A stretch of DNA of 64,000 bases, taken from positions 23,886 to 87,885 of the forward strand of contig NZ_JAODNK010000075.1 in the NCBI RefSeq assembly GCF_025465275.1, in the 5' to 3' direction. The stretch is from Nocardia sp. (lineage in GTDB: Bacteria > Actinomycetota > Actinomycetes > Mycobacteriales > Mycobacteriaceae). Numbering within the stretch: position 1 is the first letter of the stretch; every line of letters starts with the position of its first letter. Below are positions 33,717-43,200 of the stretch, piece by piece. A program made the translations under genes and the position numbers. The notes beneath the pieces were generated by a model. That model ran no database searches and had not been told where the DNA came from. It saw only the letters and a list, made by a program, of their open reading frames with translations.

Positions 33717-35510
33717 TCAGCCCTCCACCACGGGTTTCGCCACGATCGGCGCCTCACCCATGGCAGTCTCGAGCGCCTCGGTCGAGTCGAGGAATTCGGC
33801 GCGCTTGTGCTCTTTGCCCTGACCGCCCTGGCCGCCCGCACCGTGGCCCATACCGCCCATGCCGCCGCCCATGCCGCCCATCGGCGATGCCGTCGCGGTG
33901 CCCGTGGCGACGCCGGCTCGAATGGCCGACTCCGCGGTTTCGATGGCGACCGCCGCCCGCGGGAACAGGCGCGAGTTGAGCTCTTTGAGCGGGGCCACGC
34001 CCAGACCACCGGGGCCACCGCCGGGCCCGCCGCCGCCCGGCAGATCCTTGGACAGCTGACTGAGCAGGTTGGGCATTCCGGCCAGTGTCATGTTCTTCAA
34101 CTGATCCTGCGTCTGCTGCTGTTGCTGCTGTGCGGTGGTCGTCTGTGCCGACTGCAAGCTCTGGGCGGCCTGCTGCAGGGCGCTCTGCAGTTGGGATGAC
34201 TGCGAGCTCGAATCCTGACTCGTCTGTGCGGGATTCGAGCTCTGGCCGGAGCTCGACTGGCCGGGATCGGTCGTGCCGGGGCCTGATTTGCCCGGGTCGG
34301 TTTTGCTGGGATCGGTTTTGCCGGGATCCGACTTGCTCGGATCGGTCTTGAGCGCAGCGTCTTTGAGATTCGGAACGCTCTGCATCTGACCGCCCGGCAG
34401 CGATGACGGGTTGAGCCCGTTCGCCGACGGCGCCGGTCCCGTCGGTCCCGGGCCGCCCGGCCCGGCATACGTGCGCGGATGATAAGTCGGCGGCGGCTGC
34501 AGCACGGGCGCCGGCGCGGTGGGATCGGACAGTTTCGGAATTGCCGTGCTGGCGTGTCCGATTCCGGGGATGTACCAGGTTTTGAAGCCGGCGACCGCGA
34601 CCTTGACCACGGCGTCCTCGGTCGGAGTGCCGTTCAGCTTGTCACCGTCCCAGCCCTCGGGCAGCGCGGCCTTGGTATTACGCAGAAAGCCCGCGGTGTA
34701 GTCCAGATTCGTCGACATCAGGCCCATCTCGTTGACGAGATCATCGGCCTGCGACTTGAAGAGCTTGACTGCCGCGATCGCACCGCTGGCGCCGGCGCCG
34801 GTCCACGACTTGTCCTTCTCGAATCCCGCCATCAGCGTATCGAGCCGGTCGAAATCCTTGGAGATCCAACCGGCCATATTCTTCCAGTCGTCGCTGCGGT
34901 CGGCCACCGTCTGCGGATTGATGCCGACACCGACCTCGTAGAACCACTCGCCGCCATGACCTGACGGATCCTCGGCGCCGATCGCGTCGGTGTAGTGCGC
35001 GAGATCGGTCTTGCCGATGCCCTTGAGACCGCCGTATCCGCTGTTCTTGTCGAAAGCGGCATCCGCCGTCGGCTCACTCCAGGTCGGGATGGCCGCCTTC
35101 CCGTCCGGGGTCAGATTCAGCACCGGATAGTTGCCGTCGGCGGTCTTCTTGAAGCTGTTGAACGCATCTGCGGAACTCTCCTCCGTGGCGTCGTACAGCT
35201 TGCCCGCCGTCACCAGGGTGTCGCCGAGCGCGTCCACCAGGGTGATGTAGTGGTCGACAATCGTGGCGAGACGGCCGCCCTCGGTATTGAAACGACCCGC
35301 GAGCTCCACTGCCTTCGGCAGATATCCATTATCGCTGAAACCCTTGTGCTCCTTGACCACGAACACCCACTGCTTGGTCATTGCCAGTGAGTGCGAGAGG
35401 TCTGCCGCGTAACCGGCCGCCTTCGTCGCGGCACCCTTGTCGAGTGTCAGCGTGCCATCCTGCGCCGCCTGCGCAGTCCCAAGCCAGGGGTTGACGGACT
35501 CAGTACCCAT
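33717..35510 (-). CDS. Large proline-rich T7SS substrate-like protein (module C)
   Basis: 597 residues. The N-terminal 330 residues are helical, with a WXG turn (SWTGAGAS, W236) between a helix containing RLDTLMAGFEKD and one containing KLFKSQADDLVNEM. The Pro/Gly linker carries degenerate KTDPSKSDPGKTDP repeats, followed by Ser/Gln-rich helices. NSRLFPRAAVAIE and the tail KRAEFLDSTEALETAMGE ... PVVEG match the paralogues. A Gly/Met-rich insert (MGGMGGGMGGMGHG) precedes the tail. It starts 9 bases after the YezG-like gene. Predicted ESX cargo. Confidence 0.8.
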   Translation of the reverse strand: MGTESVNPWLGTAQAAQDGTLTLDKGAATKAAGYAADLSHSLAMTKQWVFVVKEHKGFSDNGYLPKAVELAGRFNTEGGRLATIVDHYITLVDALGDTLVTAGKLYDATEESSADAFNSFKKTADGNYPVLNLTPDGKAAIPTWSEPTADAAFDKNSGYGGLKGIGKTDLAHYTDAIGAEDPSGHGGEWFYEVGVGINPQTVADRSDDWKNMAGWISKDFDRLDTLMAGFEKDKSWTGAGASGAIAAVKLFKSQADDLVNEMGLMSTNLDYTAGFLRNTKAALPEGWDGDKLNGTPTEDAVVKVAVAGFKTWYIPGIGHASTAIPKLSDPTAPAPVLQPPPTYHPRTYAGPGGPGPTGPAPSANGLNPSSLPGGQMQSVPNLKDAALKTDPSKSDPGKTDPSKTDPGKSGPGTTDPGQSSSGQSSNPAQTSQDSSSQSSQLQSALQQAAQSLQSAQTTTAQQQQQQTQDQLKNMTLAGMPNLLSQLSKDLPGGGGPGGGPGGLGVAPLKELNSRLFPRAAVAIETAESAIRAGVATGTATASPMGGMGGGMGGMGHGAGGQGGQGKEHKRAEFLDSTEALETAMGEAPIVAKPVVEG

Positions 35511-35519
35511 GTCCCGCTC

Positions 35520-36836
35520 CTAACTCGTCCAACTCGTCGATTGCCTTCGGCGGAAACGTTGTTCGGACTCCGGCAGCGGGTCCGGGCCGGTACGAATCGT
35601 GCCCGCCAGCGTCAGCTGATAGTGCGCCTCATCCAGATATGCTGCGGGACCGAATGTTTCGACGAGCTGTGCACGGGTGATATCGCTCCGCTCGGCCGCG
35701 GCGACGAATTCGGCTATGGCAGCGCGCTGTTCGGGAGTCGGATGGTCGGCAACCAGTCCGGCGATCACATCGGCGACCGTGGTAGACGTCCAGATACCGG
35801 GCACCGCGGCGGCGAGATCGACCGCTGCCGGAGACTCGCCGCAATACCAGCGACCGCGCTCCCACCAGTAGCAGAAACTCAGCAAACCGCCTGCGGCGCG
35901 GGCGTTCAACACCGAGTTCGCCACCCACTCCGGCGCACCCGCGTACAGGTGCGGCAGCGGCGCTTTGCCGTTGTAGGCGGCCGATAGCTCCGGGGCGTCC
36001 CACACGCCGCCCGAGAGCACCGCGCGGCCACCCGGCAGGGCGTACAAAGTGGAGCCGGAGCGGCGGGAGCCTTCGAACCAGCCAAAGGACGGCAGCGCAC
36101 GCGGACCCCAGTCCGAACCGACCGCGAGGAAGGCCGCCGCGATGGCCGACCACCGCGCCCACAGCACGGGGAAATCCGGGAAATCGTCCTCCGACAGTGT
36201 CTGCAGCACACCGGATTCGCGATCGGCGCGCGCGGCTACGGCTGCCTGCTTCGGAGTACGCGACTGCCGATTGTCGTGGCGCACATAGGCGCCCAGCCAG
36301 GTGGGCAGGACGGCGCGCGGGTAGGCGCCGAGGTCCGCGAGGTAGTCCTGGGGGGCGAACAGCTGATCGTCGGGGAAGGGCTCGTCGCCGTAGTCGTGGT
36401 CGACGGTCAGCTCGCCGGTCGCGGTGATCGACAGCAGCAAGCGCCACCACGGACCGTCACCCAGCTGAGCCGCGACCTTGCGATGCTCCACGACCAGCGA
36501 AAGCACTTCCGGCGAAGGCGAAATCGGCGCCTGCCGCTGCTGGTCGTCGTAGAAGACCACGCGGGCCAGGCTGCCGGTCACCGTCAGCGAGAACGCGGCG
36601 TCCACGCGGTGCCAGCCCTCCGGGCCGATCGACATCAGTTCGCGCGCAATGCGATGCGCCAATTGCCGGGACTGCTCCGCGGTATCGGTGACATCGGTGA
36701 CGACGCCGTCAGCGGAGATATTGAAGCCGACATCCGGGACGGATTCGTCGTCCGGGCCGACAACGACATTCGGATCAGCGACGCCGGGATCCGGTTCACC
36801 CGTGCGGGTTTCGCTGGAATCGTGCGACGTGGTCAT
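35520..36836 (-). CDS. YezG/DUF600-like immunity protein candidate, second copy
   Basis: 438 residues, ATG with AGGAG nine bases upstream. GPEGWHRVDAAFSLTVTG, GPWWRLLLSIT, TVDHDYGDEPFPDDQLF and YPRAVLPTWLGAYV parallel the gene at 4186. The second half (FGWFEGSRRSGSTLYALPGG, LLSFCYWWERGRWYCGES) is also shared. It has a longer, acidic N-terminus (40 extra residues). It follows the giant protein and small AGQLDGSN gene on the same strand, whereas its paralogue precedes the other toxin. An immunity role is inferred from the YezG-like block and toxin linkage. Confidence 0.6.
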   Translation of the reverse strand: MTTSHDSSETRTGEPDPGVADPNVVVGPDDESVPDVGFNISADGVVTDVTDTAEQSRQLAHRIARELMSIGPEGWHRVDAAFSLTVTGSLARVVFYDDQQRQAPISPSPEVLSLVVEHRKVAAQLGDGPWWRLLLSITATGELTVDHDYGDEPFPDDQLFAPQDYLADLGAYPRAVLPTWLGAYVRHDNRQSRTPKQAAVAARADRESGVLQTLSEDDFPDFPVLWARWSAIAAAFLAVGSDWGPRALPSFGWFEGSRRSGSTLYALPGGRAVLSGGVWDAPELSAAYNGKAPLPHLYAGAPEWVANSVLNARAAGGLLSFCYWWERGRWYCGESPAAVDLAAAVPGIWTSTTVADVIAGLVADHPTPEQRAAIAEFVAAAERSDITRAQLVETFGPAAYLDEAHYQLTLAGTIRTGPDPLPESEQRFRRRQSTSWTS

Positions 36837-36875
36837 GGGCGATCGGCTCCTGAGACCTCCGCGATCGGGAGCACG

Positions 36876-37181
36876 CTAGTCCGAGTGCTCCTGCTGCTCG
36901 CGGGCACTTTTGCGCTGTTCACGTTCCTCGAACCACTTCTCCATATCCTGCTCCCAGCGCACGGCATTGCTGCCGTCGAGTTGACCGGCGAGCGCCTGCC
37001 TCGCGGCCTCGACCAGCTCGGGGGTGACCTCCGGGTAGGCCTTGAAGATCGTCCACAGCGCGGTCTGGGTGTCGTCGTCGAGCCCGGTGGCGCTGCGGGG
37101 ACCCTGCCCTGCCAGCACATCCGCCAGCACCTGGTCGAAGTTCTCCCGCAATTCGTCGTTGCTGGGATAGCCGTCGCGCAC
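36876..37181 (-). CDS. AGQLDGSN-motif small protein, copy 4 (toxin-linked)
   Basis: 101 residues from the GTG at 37181, with GGAGG eight bases upstream. DGYPSNDELRENFDQVLADVL, GLDDDTQTALWTIFKAYP and ALAGQLDGSNAVRW match the copies at 24213-25517. The C-terminal charged helix is longer here (KWFEEREQRKSAREQQEH). It lies 97 bases after the giant protein and 39 before the YezG-like gene, tying this family to the toxin operon. Confidence 0.72.
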   Translation of the reverse strand: MRDGYPSNDELRENFDQVLADVLAGQGPRSATGLDDDTQTALWTIFKAYPEVTPELVEAARQALAGQLDGSNAVRWEQDMEKWFEEREQRKSAREQQEHSD

Positions 37182-37278
37182 GTCCGTATCCTCCCTCGTT
37201 CCCACCAACTGTCAGCATCACATATGCCGGATGGCCAGGGGGTGGCCGAAGTCGTAAAAATTGGCGAACTCACCGCGT

Positions 37279-40200
37279 TCACCCGAAGATTCCCGACCTG
37301 CGGGCCGGATCGGCGAGCACGTCCCGGATGAGCATGCCCAGATCCGCATCGGACGACACCGGGCGGTACCGCACCTCACACTGCGGGCGGCCATCCACCC
37401 GCACCGCGAATCGATGGAAATCCCTGGTGCGCTCCCAGATCGCGTCCGCGCCCAGCCGATCCACCGGGAACACCTGGTCCGCGACACGCAGCACCAATCC
37501 GTGCTGGGCGTCGCGGTACAGGACCACGGGCACGCCGTCCATATCGCCGTACACGCCGGACATCGAGCCTCCGCCCGCCGGGGCCGATCGCATGGTGCCC
37601 GTCGTCGGATCGAAGATCGCGAACTCGCCGAAACCGGAATGCGAACGCAGGTAAAGCTCCCCGCTGCTGTTGACCGGACCGGAAGCGCGTGGGAAGCGCT
37701 GCCGCTGCTTGGCGCCGTCGCCATGGCCGGGCGCGCCGCCCATCGGCGCACCACCCATCGGCGGCGGGGCCGTCGGCTGATTACCCAGGCCATCGGGTCC
37801 GGAGGCTGGACCATCCGACGCGAATCCGCCCGGCGCGCCCGACCCGTCCGGCGCGGAGCCATAGGGGCTGCCCGGTCCATGCGGCGCACCACCGTGCGGA
37901 CCAGTCGCGGAGCCGTCCGGCGAACCGTTCGGCGGTGGTGGCACACCATCATTCGGCCAGGCTGAGGCCGGCGGATGGCCGCCATTGCCATGCCACGGCG
38001 CACCACCGCCGGGGAATCCCCCCGCCGGGGGCTGGGAGCCACCGGGCGGCCATGTGCCTCCCGGCGGAATCGGTTGTCCGGGTGGCCATGTGCCTCCCGG
38101 CGGAGCCGGTTGACCCGGCGGCCAGGTGCCCGGCGGTGGGAATGGCTCACCAGGCGGCCAACCCGGTGGCGGGTTCGGCGAGCCCGGCGGGCACGGATCG
38201 CTCGGCGGGGACGGCGGTACAGGCGGTGGAGGAACCGACGGAGGCACCAGCGGCGGAACCGTCGGAGGCACCAGCGGAGGCACCAGCGGCGGAACCAGCG
38301 GCGGAACCGGCGGAGGCACCGACGGAGGCACCGACGGAGGCACAGGTGGTTTCGGCAAGGGAGGGACCGACGGTGCCGGAATGCTCGGCGGCGCAGGCGT
38401 CGGGATGTGCGGGGGCGCCGGGGTTTGCGGAGCGCTCGGCGGCTGCGGGGGTGTCGGGGGCGGTGTCGGCGGCGGCTGCGGGCCGGGCACCAAATCCGCA
38501 GGCGGCGTCCACGGGTACGGCTGCTGTGCCGGCTGCGGAGTGTAAATCGGGAAGTTCGTTCGCAGGTTGTGCGGCACGATCGGCATATGTGAACGCTCCC
38601 GGGCAAAATCCTGCAGCCACCGCGGATCGTCACCTCCCCCGGCATCCTCAGCCCGCCCGGCTCCAACCAAACCGGAATCGTCGGCACGGCCGCGACCACG
38701 CCCACCCGAATCAGCACCTCCATCCTCATCGCCGCCGCTCTCCGACGACTCACCACCACTCGACGGGGACTCGCCATGAGCGGGAACAGGATTGCGAGGT
38801 GGAACCGGAACCGGATCGGCGGTGTCAGACGCATCGGGTTCAGCAGGTGAAGGATTCGGATCGGCTTCCGGGGAAGTCGGAGGGGCCGGTGCGACCGGAG
38901 GGTGAGACTCCGCGGCGTCAGGCGCGCCGGGATCGGCGGGTAACGGCTCCGCCGCGGAGCTGTGGGCAGGCGATGAGCCTTGGGGCGGCACGGGATTCGG
39001 GTGCGGCAGACCGGAACCGTCGGGGCCGGGGGGCGGAGGCGGTTCGGAGGCGGAGCCGGATGAAGGGGCGTCGGGGGGTAGCAGGTCGACCACGGTGACG
39101 GTGCCATCCGGGGCGAGGTGGACCTGCTGGTATCGGACCGAAACGCCTTGGGCGGCAAGGTTGGTGCGCAGGTTCTCATCCAGCACGGCGCTGGGGTCGG
39201 AAAGCGGGCTGACGACCAGGACCTTGCGCTCGGCGGCGAGGAGTCCGACGCCCGGTCCGAGGTTGGCGGCGCCGGCGCGGGTGAGGACATCCTCGGCGGC
39301 CAGCAGTTGCGCGCGGGTCATCGCGTCGCCGGAATTCCGGTGCGCCTGGTGGTAGTCCCCGAAGTATTCGGCAAGGCGCGCACGGAGTCTGGTCAACTCC
39401 ACCATGCGCTGCTGGGCCTCGTCGCGCTCCTCGAAGTACCGCACCATCTGTTCCTTGGGCACATGGGCGCGATTCATGATCTCGTCTATGCGGGTCGCCT
39501 CGGCCGCGAGCCTGGCGTTGACCGCGCGCTCGAGGTCGTGCGCGCTCATGCCGCGCGGATCGAGGGCCGGGTCCAGGGTGCGGGCCAGATCACCGGCCGC
39601 GGCCAGCGCACCCTGGGCGCTCTGCTCCGCCACCTGCCCCTGCTCCGTCAACCGCGCCGCGATATCCGGGGTGGTCGGCTCGTGCGTGCGGGCAGGCCCC
39701 GCCGCACGCCAACCACCGGATTCCGGATCCAGCCCGCCCCCGGCTTGGGCTTCGGCCCCTGCCCCGGCAGGATCGGCCGCGCCCTCCTGCGGACCGCCCG
39801 CCGACTCGTTCGGATCATGTTGAGCCGCAGCGGGATCCACGCCAGCATGCTCGGGCATGCCGAGGCCCGCACCCTCGGCAGCAGCATTCGCTGCCGGATC
39901 GGCAGGGGGACGCGGGGATTCACCATTCGGATCGCCTGCCTCGGCGCCCGGTTCCCCAGCGCCTACACGCGTCTCCGGCGCGCCGCCCGTCGGGTCGTCC
40001 CCGGCGGGACGGGGACCATTCCCGTCCGAGCCGGCACCGTCCCCATCCGAGCCAGGACCGTCCCCGGCGGGGCGAGGACCGTCCCCGGCAGGGCGAGGAC
40101 CGTCCCCGGCAGGGCGAGGACCGCCGCCGTCCGGACCAGGACCGCCGCCGTCCGGACCAGGACCGCCGCCGTCCGGACCAGGACCGCCGCCGTCCGGACC

Positions 40201-43200
40201 AGGACCGCCGCCGTCCGGACCAGGGCCGCCGGGGTGTGGTGAGGGGGGATCGGTGGGGCGGGGGATGTTTTCGTCGATCCAGGTGGCTAGGTCGTCGGCG
40301 TGGTGGAAGTGTTCTGCGGCGGCGCGCAGGTCCTCGAAGGCGGTGCGGCTGCCGGGGCCGTTGGCGAGGGTGGTCTCGCCGCGCAGGGCGTCGAGGGTGG
40401 CGTCGAGATGTTCGGGGGCTAGGTCGGATTCGGCGACGCGGTTGAGGCCGGTGGCGGCGCGGAAGTCGGTGATCGCCTGTTTCAGGGCGGCATGGCCCGC
40501 ATCGCGGGCGCGGGCGGCGGCCTCGTGCGGTGAGACGGCTGCCCGATCGGCGGCGGCCTGGGACCGATCCGCCTCCGCCGACCACCGATCGGCGGCGGCT
40601 TGCGCCTCGTCGACGCGATGTACGGCGTCCCGGAGCGCTTCGGTGTGCGCTTCGAACTCGTCGGCGCCGGACGGCTTCGGTCCGTTCAGGACCGCATCGC
40701 GGGCGGCCTTCGCGGCATCGAGTTCCCGCTGGGCGGAGTCTGATTCGCGGCGCGCGGTGTCGAGCGGCGACTCCTCGGCCCGGGCCCGCGACTGGGCCTC
40801 GGCCTCATGACGGGCGATCAATTCCTCGATCTGATGCACCCGCACCGTCGCGTCGTACAGGCGATTGATTCGCGGGGTGGCCGCGGCTTGCTCGTCGGGC
40901 GTTCGGGCATGCTGGGCGGCCTCGTCGAGGGCGTCGCGGAAATGTTCGGGCGTCAGGTCGGATTCATTGACCCAGACACCGCTCATCGCCTGTTTGCGGT
41001 CGCGTACCGCCTGGTCGTGCTCACGGCGCAGCGTGTCTATCGGAGCCTCGCCCGGACGCGCGCCGGCCGCGAGCGACCGATCGAGCTCGCGCTCGGCGCC
41101 CCGGAGGCGCTCCTGTGCGGCGTGGTAGTCCTGTGCGGCAGACCGTAATTCGGCCACCCTGGCCTCATGGCTGGAGCGCAGGGCCTCCGGTACGGGCAGC
41201 TGCTCGAGGTGTTCGAGCGTGGACTCCAGCCGCTGCGGCGTCAGATCCTCCGGGCGGATCGGACGGCCCGGAGCGGCCTCCAGGTGCGGTTCGTGGGCAT
41301 CGGGTTGCGTGACACGGCGCAACGCCGCGTCACGGCTGTTGCGTGCTTGCTCCAAACCGGTTCGCGCGCTGTCGAGTTGGGTGGCGGCAAGGCTCGGACG
41401 GGCGGGCGGCAACTCCGCCTCGAGTGGCGCGACGGCTTGGTTGTACTGCTCGGACAGCTGCTTCAGCGCCTCGATATCGGCTGCGCGCGCACGGACTTCG
41501 GCGCGCAACTGCTTGATCGTCTGCTCGGTCTCCGCATCCTCCGGGCGTTCGAACTTCTCGATCTTGCCGTCGAGATACGCCTCGTAAGCCTTGGCCTTCC
41601 GCACCGGATCGTCACCGAGCTCCAGCCCCTGCAGCCGCGCCCACACCGGCCCGTCCTGGGGCGGTTCGTCCACCCGCGGCGCCTCGCCCATCAGATCGGA
41701 AGCGAAGCCGCGCAGCTGGCCGAGCCCGGCCGGATCGTGAATGGGCAGTTCGCCCTCGGCAATTCGAGGATCCGTACTCGGATCGAATTGGAAATCGTTG
41801 TGGAACGGGTCCAGATTGCCCAGGCTGCGCGCGTATTCGGTCAGCGCGGCAAGCAGTTCCGGCCGATCCAGCGACCGATGCAGCAGATCGTTGATCGCTC
41901 GCAGTGTCGCCTTGGGATCGGCGGATTTGGGATCTGCTTCGAACAGATCCGTCTTCTTGTTGTACTTCTCGCCGTACAGGTCCTCGGGTGCGACACCGAG
42001 CCGCTCGGCCAGCTTCGCCCGGGCGGCAAGGGCAGCATCGAGATTCGGTTTGCCCAGCGCCTTGGCGTACGTGAGCAGATCCTCCACCGCCTGCAGGCGG
42101 CGCACACTGCGCACACCCGGATCGGCCATGGCCTCGGCCATCCGCTCGGGCGTGAGCGCGGCGGGATCCAGCCCCAGCCGGTGGGCCAGTTCCTGCAGCG
42201 CCTCGTTGAGGCCGTGGAACGCCTCGATCTTGTCGCTGCTCTGGATAAAGTCGGCCATGCCCTCGATCTGGGCGGCGCGCAGCGCGTTCTCGTGCTGCAT
42301 GGCCTTGATGGTCGCGGCCAGCTCGTCCGGGGTCAGATCGTCGTGGTAGACAAGCAGCTTCTTCGCCAGAGCATCACGCTCCGTGAGCAATTCGTCGGCA
42401 GAGCGCGGCGGCCTGTGCGGTTCCGGAGCCACCGCGGCGTCGGGTGCCGAAGGCTTGGGCATGCGCCAGGGTGCGGCCGGATGGTCACGCAGCATGGTGG
42501 CCGGGACCCGCTCACCGTTCAGATCGAGCTCGTGGAAGCGCACCTCGGGGGTCGGCTCCCCGACAATGTGCAGGTTGCCATGCTCGCCGAGCTTGACCGA
42601 GCGGAAATCCAGTGCCAGGCGGCCGTCGTTGAGCTGGTGGCCGATATCCGGATGCTCGGCGAGGAAATCGGCCAGCACCTCCGCGTGATCGGCGGCGCCA
42701 CGAATCACCGTCAGGCGAGGCGGATCACCGGCGAGGATGCTTACGCTGTCGTCCAGGGTCACGCCGCCGTGCTCGTCGACCCAGGATCGAGCGACGTCAT
42801 CGGCGATGCCATTGGCCGTCGCACGCATCTGGTCGTCGGCGTTCACATAGTCGTCGACCGCGTGCCGGAAATCGACCGTCTGATCGGCGTGCTCGCGCAC
42901 CGCCATGCGCAGCTCGGCCAGGGTGTGCGGCAGTCGTTCCGGAGTGAGTTCGTCCAAGCCGACACCGAGCATCTGCGCCCAGTTCGACCGTTCCTCGCGG
43001 ATCTGGTCGCGCATCAGGGCGCGGTCGAAAAGTATGCCCTCCTTGCGCGTCGACATCTCCTCGGGCGTCAAGCTGTCGAAGTGACGTGCCGGATCGCCAC
43101 CGTTCGGCTTGCTCTCCCACTCGAGCGCGCTGACAAGCGGATCGTCCTTGCCGATCAATCCGATTTTGCGGGCCAGTTTGCTGATCGCCCATTCTTTTCG

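Noticed and set aside
38126..38545. Gly-Thr-rich plus-strand frame resembling a PE_PGRS protein
   Set aside because: It is the complement of the VPP-rich coding repeat. There is no PE domain or start signal.
37218..39290. 690-codon minus-strand frame at the end of the giant gene
   Set aside because: Alternative frame of the same strand over the Pro-rich tail; extremely Arg/Pro/Ser-rich with no folded pattern.
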